In this document: in pieces, positions 52,107-60,643 of the stretch
Layout of the letters: each line of letters starts with the position of its first letter
Position numbering within the stretch: position 1 is the first letter of the stretch
NCBI RefSeq assembly: GCF_024171895.1
Contig: NZ_JAMTCQ010000009.1
Coordinates: 409,318 to 473,317, forward strand
Length of the DNA stretch: 64,000 bases
Source: Prauserella halophila
GTDB taxonomy: Bacteria > Actinomycetota > Actinomycetes > Mycobacteriales > Pseudonocardiaceae
Direction of reading: 5' to 3'
Translations under genes and position numbers: made by a program
Notes under the pieces: model-generated
Database searches by the model: none
What the model saw: only the letters and a program-made list of their open reading frames with translations
What the model was told of the DNA's origin: nothing

Positions 52107-52592
52107 ATGAAGACCAGACACACCCTCAAGACCGTGGCGGCGCCACTCCTCCTGCTCACGCTGAGCGCATGCGGCGCCGGTGACGGCGGTAACGGGGGCT
52201 ACGGAGCACCCCCGGCCACCGGCGACGGAGACTCCGGCGACGCCCCCGGGCTGCGAACCGCCGATACCGAACTGGGCACGATCGTGGTCGACGACGACGG
52301 CATGGTTCTCTATCAGTTCGACAGCGACGAGCGGGGCTCCGGAACCTCGACGTGCGAAGGGCAGTGTGCGCAGAACTGGCCGGCGGTCCCGGGCGAGGAG
52401 ACGCCTGATGCCGACGGCATCAGCGGCGACGTCGACACGATCACCGGCGTTGACGGCCGGCCCCAGCTCACCCTCAACGGATGGCCCCTGTACTACTACG
52501 CCGGCGACCAGGAACCCGGCGACCTGAGTGGGCAAGGCGTCGGAGACGCCTGGTGGGTCCTCACACCAGAGGGCGAGCCGGTCCGAGGCTGA
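52107..52592 (+). CDS. Secreted lipoprotein with COG4315-type repeats
   Basis: The 161-aa precursor has a signal peptide with lipobox LTLSAC (lipidated Cys at about 22), a Gly-rich linker, then two repeats of the type found in COG4315 lipoproteins: LGTIVVDDDGMVLYQFDSDE...CAQNWPAV and LTLNGWPLYYYAGDQEPGD...WWVLTPEG. Function unknown. Its position just after the sigma/anti-sigma pair suggests it belongs to that regulon, as in related actinobacteria. Confidence 0.85.
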   Translation: MKTRHTLKTVAAPLLLLTLSACGAGDGGNGGYGAPPATGDGDSGDAPGLRTADTELGTIVVDDDGMVLYQFDSDERGSGTSTCEGQCAQNWPAVPGEETPDADGISGDVDTITGVDGRPQLTLNGWPLYYYAGDQEPGDLSGQGVGDAWWVLTPEGEPVRG

Positions 52593-52601
52593 GCCGGAGG
52601 G

Positions 52602-52616
52602 CCGGCGGTTCGCCGG
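52602..52616. terminator. Hairpin between lipoprotein and SDR genes
   Basis: CCGGCG (52602-52607) and CGCCGG (52611-52616) form a perfect 6-bp stem with a GTT loop, followed by TTTC. It lies between convergent genes and may terminate in both directions. Confidence 0.45.
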
Positions 52617-52625
52617 TTTCGGGGC

Positions 52626-53372
52626 TCACCAGGGGACCGAACCCTCCTCGTTGAAGAAGCCGCCGCGAGGGCCGTCGTCGGGCAGGGTGGCGAGTCTGAC
52701 GGCGATCGCCGCGCCTTGTTCCGGCGTTCGCCAACCTTGGTGTCCGGTGAAGTCGGTCGCCACCAGTCCGGGGCAGGCGGCGTTGACGATGACGCCGGTG
52801 TCGGCCAGCCTGCGGGCGTACTGGGCGGTGATGCTGTTGAGCATCGTCTTCGACGGTGCGTACGCCGCCAGCGGAGGTCCGGTCTGCAGTGTCAACGACC
52901 CCATGTCGCTGGACATGTTCACGATGCGCGGGGACGACGATCGCTGTAGCAACGGCAGCATCGCGTTCGTGACGCGGACGGTGCCGAACACATTGGTGTC
53001 CAGCACGGTGCGGAGCACGTCGAGGTCGAGTGTCGTCGGATCCTGCGCTCCGCCGTCGGTGCTTCCCCCGATGCCGGCGTTGTTCACCAGTACGTCCAGC
53101 CTGCCGGGATCGGACTCGAGGAGGCGTGCCGCCGAGGCGGCGCTGTCGTCGGCGGTGCTGTCGTCGGCGGTGACGTCGAGCGGAACTCCGAACGCCTCGA
53201 TGCCGTCGCCGCGCAGGGCTCCGACAGCGGCCTCGCGGCGCGTTTCGTCACGTGCGCCCACCCCGACCCGGAAGCCGGCTTCTCCGAGTCCTCTGGCGAT
53301 GGCGAATCCGATTCCCTTGTTCGCGCCGGTCACCAGCGCGGTCTTCGTCCCGGTGGTCTTCGTCTCGGTCAT
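52626..53372 (-). CDS. Short-chain dehydrogenase/reductase
   Basis: The 248-aa protein is a classical SDR: ALVTGANKGIGFAIARGL (NAD(P)-binding), LVNNAG, a catalytic Ser in VNMSSDMGS and the YxxxK motif in AYAPSK. The arginine after the first glycine motif (GARDE) favours NADP. It resembles carbonyl-reductase-like SDRs of about 240-250 aa. It is divergent from the LysR gene at 53464. Confidence 0.9.
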   Translation of the reverse strand: MTETKTTGTKTALVTGANKGIGFAIARGLGEAGFRVGVGARDETRREAAVGALRGDGIEAFGVPLDVTADDSTADDSAASAARLLESDPGRLDVLVNNAGIGGSTDGGAQDPTTLDLDVLRTVLDTNVFGTVRVTNAMLPLLQRSSSPRIVNMSSDMGSLTLQTGPPLAAYAPSKTMLNSITAQYARRLADTGVIVNAACPGLVATDFTGHQGWRTPEQGAAIAVRLATLPDDGPRGGFFNEEGSVPW

Positions 53373-53463
53373 GCCCCGATCCTCGTGCGCGGCCTCGGTT
53401 GTCGTCCAAGACCGACCCGATCGGTTGTGATACCCGTGGGGTATCGGGGCGTACGCTGGCCGC

Positions 53464-54342
53464 ATGGACCAGCCGGAGGTGCGCGAACTGCGGTACTTCG
53501 TGGCCGTGGCCGACGAACGGCACTTCGGGCGGGCGGCCGAACGTCTCGGCATCGCGCAGCCGCCGCTGTCGCGAGCGATCCGGCAGCTGGAACGGCGCCT
53601 CGGCGTGCAGCTGTTCGAGCGGAACCGCCGCGGCGTCGACCTTACCGAGGCGGGTCGTGTCCTGCAGCGGGAAGCCGTGCCCGCGCTCGACGCAATGGCG
53701 GCGGCGGTACGGCGGACCCAACGTGCCGGGCACCCGCAGCGGCCGCTCGTCCTCGCCACCAAAGCCGGGGCGTCTCACGAACTGCTGCGCGCCCTTGTCG
53801 ATGCGCACGCGCGCGAACCCGGCGCCGCGCCGGTCGAGGTGCTGCTGTGCGAGGTCGGCGAGCAGGCAGGGCTGCTCCGTACCGGAGCCGCCGACGTCGC
53901 GTTGATGCACCGTCCCGTCGACGACCTCGCCGGGTTCGACGCCGAGGACCTGCTGACCGAGGGACAGGTCGCCATCGTTCCGGCCGGTCACCCGCTGGCC
54001 GCACGTACCCACCTCACGCTGGCCGAGGCCGCGAACGTCCCCGACCTGCCGATGGCCCGCTGGCCCCGGCTCGACGGCACCTATCCCGACGGGCCGGGGC
54101 CGGAGGTGCGTACGCAGGCACAGCTCGCGCAGCTGGTCGCCCTCGGGAAGACCCTGCTGGTCATTCCCGCGTCGAGCCGGGCCTGGCAGTGGCCCGAGCA
54201 CGTCGCCGTTCCGGTGCTCGACGCGCCGTCGGTGACCACGGTGATCGCGTGGCAGCCGAACAGTCGCTCCCGCGAGATCGCTGCGCTCGTCAGGACGGCG
54301 GCAGGCCTGGAACTCGCGGGCGGACCGGCCGCCGCTCACTGA
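53464..54342 (+). CDS. LysR-family regulator (divergent from SDR)
   Basis: The 292-aa protein has a LysR HTH (ELRYFVAVADERHFGRAAERLGIAQPPLSRAIRQLERRLGVQLFERNRRGVDLT) and an effector domain. The divergent gene encodes an SDR, the likely target. ATG 53464 fits the family's usual start. Confidence 0.9.
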   Translation: MDQPEVRELRYFVAVADERHFGRAAERLGIAQPPLSRAIRQLERRLGVQLFERNRRGVDLTEAGRVLQREAVPALDAMAAAVRRTQRAGHPQRPLVLATKAGASHELLRALVDAHAREPGAAPVEVLLCEVGEQAGLLRTGAADVALMHRPVDDLAGFDAEDLLTEGQVAIVPAGHPLAARTHLTLAEAANVPDLPMARWPRLDGTYPDGPGPEVRTQAQLAQLVALGKTLLVIPASSRAWQWPEHVAVPVLDAPSVTTVIAWQPNSRSREIAALVRTAAGLELAGGPAAAH

Positions 54343-54372
54343 CGCCGGAGGTCACGCGGCCGCCGCGCCGGC

Positions 54373-55881
54373 TCACAACGAGATGCCCAGGATCCAGCCG
54401 CCCAGTGTGTAGACGGCCAGTGTCACGAGCACGATGCCGATCAGGTTCAACCAGACACCGCCCTTGATCATCTGCCCGATCGTGACGTGTCCGGAGCCGA
54501 ACACGATGGCGTTCGGCGGAGTGGCGACCGGCAGCATGAACGCGCACGTCGCGGCCAGCGCCGCGGGCACGACCAGCAGCATGACGTCCATGCCGAGACC
54601 GCCCGCCACTGCGCCGAGGATCGGGACGAAGATGCTGGCCATCGCGGTATTGCTGGTCAGCTCGGTCATGATCATCACGATCACCACCGCGGCGGCGATG
54701 AACAAGATCGTCGGCAGCACGTCGAGGCTCGCGACCTGATCGCCGAGCCAGGACGCGAATCCCGTTTCCTCGAACTGTTTGGACAGTGCGAGACCACCAC
54801 CGAACAGCAGCAGGATGCCCCACGGCAGCTGTTTGGCGGTGTCCCAGTCCATGGTCCGCACGCCCCGCCGAACGGGCAGGATGAACAGCAGTACCGCCAC
54901 CGCCATCGCGATCACGCTGTGCTTGGCCTGCTCGAGCCAGCCGATCGCGGCACCGCCCATGATCTCCTCGTCCGAGAGCAGCGGCAGGATGATCCAGGCC
55001 GCGGCCGCCCCGATGAACACGCCCAGTGCGTTCTTCTCGCCGCGCGACATCGGGCCGAGCTCGGCCAGCTGCTCGCGGATCAGTTCCCGGCCACCGGGCA
55101 GCTCGGTGAGCTTGGGCCGGTAGATCACCTTGGCCAGAATCAGCCAGGCCAGGAACAAGAACACGATCGCGATCGGCAGGCCGAACAACATCCACTGGCC
55201 GAATCCGATCGAGATTCCCTGCTCGTCGAGGTAGCCGAGCAGTACGGCGTTCGGCGGCGTGCCGATGATCGTGCCCAGCGAGCCGATGGAAGCCGCGTAG
55301 GCGATGCCGAGCATCAGCGCGGTGGCGAAGTTCGGATCCCCCTTGCCGTCGCCGAGCTGCAGCACCAGCGCGAGCACGGACACCCCGACGGGCAACATCA
55401 TCACCGTGGTGGCGGTATTGCTGACCCACATACTCAGGAACGCCGTGGCGATCATGAACCCGCCGATCAGCCGCACCGGGCTGGTTCCCACCAGTAGCAC
55501 GGTGCGCAACGCGAACCGTTTGTGCAGGTTCCAGCGTTGCATGGCCAGTCCGAGGATGAACCCGCCCATGAACAGGAAGATGATGTCGTTGGCGTACGGC
55601 GGGGCCACGTCGTCGATCGCCGAGACACCGAACAGCGGGAACAGCACCAGGGGCAACAGTGCGGTCGCCGCGAGCGGGATCGCCTCGGTGACCCACCAGG
55701 TGGCCATCACGACCGCGATCGCGGCAGCCGCCTTGCCGTCCGCCGACAACGTGCTCGGCAGCACGACGTACAGCAGTGCCGCGAGCACGGGACCGAGGCC
55801 CAGTCCGGTCCACCGCCGCATGTTGGTGCCGGCGTCCGTCTCGCCGGCCGCGGTTCCCGACTCACTGTCGATCTGTGACAT
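54373..55881 (-). CDS. DASS/SLC13-family dicarboxylate transporter
   Basis: The 502-aa protein has about 11-12 membrane helices and both SNT sodium/carboxylate motifs of the DASS family (MWVSNTATTVMMLP and TELTSNTAMASI), plus GTPPNAVLLGYL and TPPNAIVFGSGHV. These carriers usually import succinate, malate or related di- or tricarboxylates with sodium. ATG 55881 follows CTGGAGG. The next gene is far away, so it is probably transcribed alone. Confidence 0.9.
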   Translation of the reverse strand: MSQIDSESGTAAGETDAGTNMRRWTGLGLGPVLAALLYVVLPSTLSADGKAAAAIAVVMATWWVTEAIPLAATALLPLVLFPLFGVSAIDDVAPPYANDIIFLFMGGFILGLAMQRWNLHKRFALRTVLLVGTSPVRLIGGFMIATAFLSMWVSNTATTVMMLPVGVSVLALVLQLGDGKGDPNFATALMLGIAYAASIGSLGTIIGTPPNAVLLGYLDEQGISIGFGQWMLFGLPIAIVFLFLAWLILAKVIYRPKLTELPGGRELIREQLAELGPMSRGEKNALGVFIGAAAAWIILPLLSDEEIMGGAAIGWLEQAKHSVIAMAVAVLLFILPVRRGVRTMDWDTAKQLPWGILLLFGGGLALSKQFEETGFASWLGDQVASLDVLPTILFIAAAVVIVMIMTELTSNTAMASIFVPILGAVAGGLGMDVMLLVVPAALAATCAFMLPVATPPNAIVFGSGHVTIGQMIKGGVWLNLIGIVLVTLAVYTLGGWILGISL

Positions 55882-56709
55882 GGAACACCTCCAGCTTCGG
55901 TCGGGCAATTTACCTTGATCGGCTCCCGCTGTGACCGGTTCGGGCCCGCGTCATTGCACGAGATGCCGCGGCACGTCCCGCGGCAGGCGCCCGGGCCGGG
56001 GTTTCGCCACGGGGAGCACGTCTTGTCCGAGGAGCGGAGCGTCTCGAGACGGTCGATCACGTCCTGGTGAGTCCGGGTGCCGAGTTCCGCACCCGGCTCG
56101 GTCGACGACCTGTCCCTGCTCGGTGTCCAGGAATGACAAGGAGATCGAGCGGTCTGATGTGGACGATCCTGCGGCCGTGCGAGTCCGCCTCGAACGTCCC
56201 GCTCCGGAGGAGCTCCGGCAGCTCGACTAGCGGTCGCCCGGCGAGGTGATGCGCGGGCTGATGGTTCCCGGCGTATCCGGGGTCGCGTCGCCCGGTGTTC
56301 TCGACACGGTGGAGGCCGTCACCGGACCGCCGGCCAGATCCTTCGGGCAGTGGGCCCGCGACAACGCCGGCCGGTTCTCAGCTTCCGTGCGGAGCCAGCC
56401 TCCCGGACTGCGGACCCGCGTGCGTCGTCGCAGGGGGCGAAACGTGTACCGCATGCGGGCCGGGCGTGTAGGATCGGGGGTGGCGGGTCCTCCGTGCACA
56501 GCCGTCGGCTGTGATCAACGTCGATTGTGTGAACGACGCCGAGAATCGCGACCTGCCCTGAACCTGTATTCGAACGGACCTCGCCACGCAGCAACGAGCT
56601 ACGCAGCGAAGAGCTACGCAGCGAAGAGTCGAGTTCGCTCATCCGCACGCGCTCGCGTGCACGCACAGAACCGGCGGCCAAGACCCCGTCGCCGCCAAGG
56701 AGATCCCCC
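55882..56709. other. Long stretch without a supported gene
   Basis: About 830 bp between the transporter and the small gene at 56710. Open frames in it are arginine-rich and match no family. The only visible structure is a perfect 15-bp tandem duplication at 56596-56625. Promoters for the transporter (minus strand) and the desaturase operon (plus strand) must lie here. Confidence 0.6.
56596..56625. repeat. Perfect 15-bp tandem duplication
   Basis: GAGCTACGCAGCGAA occurs twice in direct succession (56596-56610, 56611-56625), about 85 bp before the small gene that leads into the desaturase gene. Confidence 0.9.
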
Positions 56710-56889
56710 ATGTCCATCGATCATGTTCACTCACGTGTTTACGGAACCGACGTCGCGCCCGTGGTGTTCAGCCACGTGTCCACGCAGATCCCCACGGCCG
56801 CGCCGGTCACCCGCGCGGCGGCCGACTGCGCGCGGGTCGTTTCCTTTTCGTCCGCTCCCGCTGCGTTCGGAGGCGAACTTCTCCGATGA
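56710..56889 (+). CDS. Small 59-aa protein coupled to the desaturase gene
   Basis: ATG 56710 follows an AAGGAG site at 8 nt spacing and opens a 59-codon frame (MSIDHVHSRVYGTDVAPVV ... FGGELLR) whose stop overlaps the desaturase start (ATGA). The strong ribosome binding site and coupling argue that it is translated. I recognise no family; it might be a leader peptide controlling desaturase translation or a small functional protein. Confidence 0.6.
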   Translation: MSIDHVHSRVYGTDVAPVVFSHVSTQIPTAAPVTRAAADCARVVSFSSAPAAFGGELLR

Positions 56890-57923
56890 CCGACTACGCC
56901 GACGCTCCCGTGAAGACCGGCGGTGAGTACGCGGCTCTGCTCAACGAGGTACGCGACGCGGGCCTGCTGCGCCGCCGGTACGGGTACTACGCGCTCAGGA
57001 TCGCGGCCAACCTGCTGGTGTTCGCCGGAGCCTGGGTGGCATTCGCATTTCTCGGCGACAGCTGGTGGCAGTTGGGGATCGCCGCCGTGCTGGCCGTCGT
57101 GTTCGCACAGCTGGCGTTCATCGGCCACGACGCGGGGCACAAGCAGATCTTCCGCACCCGCAAGCCCAACGATGTCATCGGCACTGCGCACGGGGGCCTC
57201 GTCGGGATGAGTTACCGCTGGTGGGTCAGCGGGCACAACCGGCACCACGCGAACCCGAACCACGAGGAATACGACCCCGACCTCGACATTCCGGCGCTGG
57301 CGTTCACCAGCAAGCAGGCCCGGCTCAAACAGGGTTTCCTGCGCTGGATGGCGAAACACCAGGCCGTGCTGTTCTTCCCCCTGCTCGCGCTGGAAGGGGT
57401 GAACCTGCACGTCAACGGCGTGAAGGCGGTCTGGGAGGGCAAGACGAAAGCGCGCAAGACCGAGGGTGTCCTGCTCACCGCACACCTCGTCGGCTATCTG
57501 ACGGCGGTGTTCCTGGTGCTGTCGCCGGGGCTCGCGGTGCTGTTCATCGCGGTGCACCAGGTGCTGTGGGGCATCTACATGGGTTGTTCGTTCGCGCCGA
57601 ACCACAAGGGAATGCCGACGATGACCGGCCAATCGGTCGATTTCCTGCGCAAGCAGGTGCTCACGTCACGGAACGTGCGGGGCGGCTGGTTCACCGACTT
57701 CCTGCTTGGCGGGCTGAACTACCAGATCGAACACCACCTGTTCCCCAACATGCCGCGCCCGCACCTGCGCCGTGCGCAGCCGATCGTCCGCCGCTTCTGC
57801 GACGAACACGGCATTTCCTACAGCCAGACCGGTCTGCTGCGGTCGTACCGGCACGTGCTGGAGCACCTGCACGAGATGGGTGCGCCGCTGCGTGCGGCCG
57901 ACCGGGCCCGCTCGGCCGCATGA
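56886..57923 (+). CDS. Membrane fatty acid desaturase
   Basis: The 345-aa protein has the three His boxes of acyl-lipid/acyl-CoA desaturases: GHDAGH, GHNRHHANPN and QIEHHLFP, which bind the di-iron centre. Four hydrophobic helices are present. The QIEHH third box, with Gln before, is typical of delta-6 front-end-like desaturases. It needs ferredoxin or another electron donor not encoded here. Confidence 0.9.
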   Translation: MTDYADAPVKTGGEYAALLNEVRDAGLLRRRYGYYALRIAANLLVFAGAWVAFAFLGDSWWQLGIAAVLAVVFAQLAFIGHDAGHKQIFRTRKPNDVIGTAHGGLVGMSYRWWVSGHNRHHANPNHEEYDPDLDIPALAFTSKQARLKQGFLRWMAKHQAVLFFPLLALEGVNLHVNGVKAVWEGKTKARKTEGVLLTAHLVGYLTAVFLVLSPGLAVLFIAVHQVLWGIYMGCSFAPNHKGMPTMTGQSVDFLRKQVLTSRNVRGGWFTDFLLGGLNYQIEHHLFPNMPRPHLRRAQPIVRRFCDEHGISYSQTGLLRSYRHVLEHLHEMGAPLRAADRARSAA

Positions 57924-57936
57924 CGGCAGGGACGGT

Positions 57937-58410
57937 TCAGGCCGGAACGTAATCGGAGAGACGCAGGGCGAGGGCATGTCGGTCGACTGCCTTCGCCCTC
58001 GTCCATTGTGGCGTCGTCGATTGCGGCCCCGTCGGCACGGGCGAGCCGGCCAAGGTGCCGGTGACCCACCGGGACACCGCGTGCGGTGACGGAAGCAGTT
58101 CCCTGCCCATCCTCGCGATGACGACCGCGTGCTCGGCGGGTGTGGTCTCGACGGCGATCGACCACCCGGTGCGCTCGTCCCACGTCAGCATCAGGTCGTG
58201 GCCCGGCCACGACGGCCAGCGTGTCGACAGGCCGAGATAGGCGGTCGCGGTGTCGCTGATCTCGAAGCTCATGCTTTCGTCCGGGACATTCAGCTCGCGG
58301 GCGACCGCGCGCATGTAGCCGTCGAGCCCGCGGCGCAGTGCCGGCGTGCTGTCGATGTCCGTGTCGGTGTCCATGCCGGTGTCGGTGTCCATGCCGGTGT
58401 CGGTGTCCAT
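57937..58410 (-). CDS. DUF6292-family protein
   Basis: The 157-aa protein resembles DUF6292 of Pseudonocardiales: LRRGLDGYMRAVARELNVP, AYLGLSTRWPSWPGHDLMLTWDERTGWSIAVE, followed by a C-terminal GLASP-like domain with ALALRLSDYVPA at the end. Function unknown. The start is uncertain because MDTDTG is repeated three times by an 18-bp DNA repeat (58357-58410); ATG 58410 is the first. Confidence 0.65.
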   Translation of the reverse strand: MDTDTGMDTDTGMDTDTDIDSTPALRRGLDGYMRAVARELNVPDESMSFEISDTATAYLGLSTRWPSWPGHDLMLTWDERTGWSIAVETTPAEHAVVIARMGRELLPSPHAVSRWVTGTLAGSPVPTGPQSTTPQWTRAKAVDRHALALRLSDYVPA

Positions 58411-58723
58411 AGCAGCCTCGATCCTCCGGGACCCGGTGTGCATGCACGGCGATCTCGCCGGCCTCCGTGTCCATGGCCGGGGCACGCGGCACCTGTCGAG
58501 CGAACCGAGCCGCGCGGGCGCGGCTCGTGCGGTACCCGGTCACCCCGACGCTACGCCATCCGGCGCCGCCGTCCAACGCCGAACAGCAGTCTCACCGCAG
58601 GCGATTGCACGAGCGGGTAAGATTGCAGGTGTCGACGGCATTTCGCACGTGAGCGACCGAGCCCGCGTCGCCGGCGACGACACATCGCGTCGGCCGCGAT
58701 CGCGGCCGGGACGGAGTATCGAC

Positions 58724-59314
58724 ATGATGTCGATCCCGCACACACTGAGCATGACCGCACCGACCTCCTCCGCGCCGGTTTCTCCGGCGCCGGCCTCTCC
58801 CGCACCGGCTTCTCCTCTACCGACTTCTTCCCTACCGGCGCAGTCGCGCCGGAACGCGCGGCTTCGGGTCAAATCCGAGTCCCGTGCCACGGGACACGTC
58901 GACGGTGCCTGGTGGCCCTGTTCCCGGGATCTGGCAGCCGAACTGCCGGAACTGCTCACAGCCCTGGGGTCGCAGTGGGGCCCGTGGGAGCGGGTGACCT
59001 ACAACCTGACGATGTGGGAACCCGCCGCGCGCAAGCTGACCGTCGGCGACAGCCGGATCCGGCTGGAGGGCTTCCGCTCCCAGCAACGGGAAACCGTGAC
59101 GGTCGTCGGAGGTTACGGTCACGTTCGCCTGACGCTGCTCGTCGTGCCGCCCGAAGCCGCACCGGCCTCGGCGCGTGCGTCGCTGGCTGCGGCCTCGCAG
59201 GGCGGGAACACCGACGGCATCGACAGTCTGCTGGGGTCCGGCGACTCGGCCGATGCAGAGGAGTCAGAGGAGTCTGCGGAGCGCTGGGAGCTGGACGGCG
59301 GGCGGGTTCGATGA
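58724..59314 (+). CDS. DUF5994-family protein
   Basis: The 196-aa protein has the DUF5994 core: ARLRVKSESRATGHVDGAWWPCSRDLAAELPELLTALGSQWGPWERVTYNLTMWEPAARKLTVGDSRIRLEGFRSQQRETVTVVG. An N-terminal Ser/Pro/Ala-rich stretch (residues 10-45) and an acidic C-terminal tail flank it. Function unknown. ATG 58724 follows ACGGAG; the upstream frame is not supported. The stop overlaps the next gene (ATGA). Confidence 0.7.
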   Translation: MMSIPHTLSMTAPTSSAPVSPAPASPAPASPLPTSSLPAQSRRNARLRVKSESRATGHVDGAWWPCSRDLAAELPELLTALGSQWGPWERVTYNLTMWEPAARKLTVGDSRIRLEGFRSQQRETVTVVGGYGHVRLTLLVVPPEAAPASARASLAAASQGGNTDGIDSLLGSGDSADAEESEESAERWELDGGRVR

Positions 59315-59979
59315 ACACCACGAGCGGACTCCGGCGGCCGGGTGAGGGCTCGGCCGCCGGAGCCGGCAAGGAACTCGGCATGGCAACGAGCGAGCAGCCC
59401 ACCGCGCGCCCCACTCTGGTCACGCCCCGATTGTTGCTGCGCGGCTGGCACGTCGCGGACGCGCCCGAGGCGCTGGCGATCTACGGGCACGAGTCGGTCA
59501 CCCGCTGGCTCGGCCCGGCCATGGCGAGAGTGCCGGATCGGGCGGCCATGCGCCTGCGGTTGCGGCAGTGGATCGGCGACACCGCCGAGCTGGACGTGCC
59601 TGCAGGGCACTGGGCCGTCGAACGGCGCAGCGACGGCCACCTCATCGGCGGTGCGTCGGTGCTGCCGCTCCCGCCCGGTAACGACGACCTCGAGATCGGC
59701 TGGCAACTCCATCCCGACTTCTGGGGCCGGGGTTACGCCAGCGAGACCGGCTTCGCACTGGCCGGCTGGGCGTTCACGCACGACGTCGACGAGTTGTACG
59801 CGGTCGTGCGCCCCGACAACACGCGAGCCGCAGCCACCGTGCGCCGCAACGGCATGCAATGGGTCGGGGAGACCGACAAGTACTTCGGGACGACACTGCA
59901 GGTGTACCGCCTGCGACCGGCGGACCTCGAACAGGCCGCGCCCATCGGCCACCTGCCGCCCGCCTACCAGGACGACTGA
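59311..59979 (+). CDS. GNAT N-acetyltransferase, RimJ/RimL type
   Basis: The 222-aa protein has a GNAT domain: TPRLLLRGWHVADAPEALAIYGHESVTRWLG, LEIGWQLHPDFWGRGYASETGFALAGWAF (acetyl-CoA site), and VRPDNTRAAATVRRNGMQWVGE. It is fused by ATGA overlap to the DUF5994 gene. ATG 59380 (MATSEQ) is a possible alternative start. Substrate unknown. Confidence 0.85.
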   Translation: MNTTSGLRRPGEGSAAGAGKELGMATSEQPTARPTLVTPRLLLRGWHVADAPEALAIYGHESVTRWLGPAMARVPDRAAMRLRLRQWIGDTAELDVPAGHWAVERRSDGHLIGGASVLPLPPGNDDLEIGWQLHPDFWGRGYASETGFALAGWAFTHDVDELYAVVRPDNTRAAATVRRNGMQWVGETDKYFGTTLQVYRLRPADLEQAAPIGHLPPAYQDD

Positions 59980-60006
59980 CCCGGGCCGCGGCCACGCCGG
60001 GAGCGT

Positions 60007-60621
60007 TCAGGCGTCCCTGCGCACGCGCAGACCGTCGAAGGCCACGGTCGCCACGGCGTCGGCCAGCGTCCCGGCGTCGACGCCTCCCCGCGGCCGGTAC
60101 CACTCGACCAGCGAGTTGACCATGCCGAACAGCAGTCGGGCCGACGTCGCCGGGTCGACGTCCGGCCGCAGGTCGCCGTCGGCTGCGGCCTTGCTGACCA
60201 GGTCGGTCACGATCTGGTCGAACTCGCGCCTGCGCGCCAGCGCCGCCTTCTCCACCTTGGTGTTCCCGCGGATGCGCAGCAGCAGCGTGACGAACGGCAG
60301 CTGCTCCACCAGCACGCCGACGCTGGCCCGCACGAGCTGTTCGAGCTTGTCGATCGCGGGCCCTTCGACCGCGTCCAGCCGGTCGACCTCCGCGAACAAC
60401 CCGTCGAGCGCGCGGTTCACGGCCAGCTGCAGCAGCTCGTCCTTGCTGCGCACGTGGTGGTAGATGCCCGACTTGGAGATGCCCAGCTTGCGAGACAGGT
60501 CCTCCATGCTGGTGCCGTCGTAGCCGCGCTCGTTGAACAGCGTGACCGCGACCATCAGCAGGGACTCGAGGTCGTAACCCGGCCTGCCGCGCCGGTTCCG
60601 GGTCCGTGGTGGTTCGGTCAT
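60007..60621 (-). CDS. paaR: TetR-family regulator, probable PaaR
   Basis: The 204-aa protein has a TetR HTH (DLESLLMVAVTLFNERGYDGTSMEDLSRKLGISKSGIYHHVRSKDELLQ) and a C-terminal ligand domain. It follows paaK and paaI on the same strand. In actinobacteria PaaR represses phenylacetate genes and is released by phenylacetyl-CoA. Two boxes matching the corynebacterial PaaR motif lie at 62534-62555 and 62772-62793, which supports the assignment. Confidence 0.8.
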   Translation of the reverse strand: MTEPPRTRNRRGRPGYDLESLLMVAVTLFNERGYDGTSMEDLSRKLGISKSGIYHHVRSKDELLQLAVNRALDGLFAEVDRLDAVEGPAIDKLEQLVRASVGVLVEQLPFVTLLLRIRGNTKVEKAALARRREFDQIVTDLVSKAAADGDLRPDVDPATSARLLFGMVNSLVEWYRPRGGVDAGTLADAVATVAFDGLRVRRDA

Positions 60622-60643
60622 GATGACATCATCGCAGGTCGGA

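Noticed and set aside
55931-56230. Arg-rich 99-aa frame in the gap before the desaturase unit
   Set aside because: Composition is typical of noncoding high-GC sequence, and no start signal or similarity supports it.
58346-58723. N-terminal extension of the DUF5994 protein
   Set aside because: The extension runs antisense through the MDTDTG repeat of the DUF6292 gene, lacks similarity and has no ribosome binding site; ATG 58724 is better placed.
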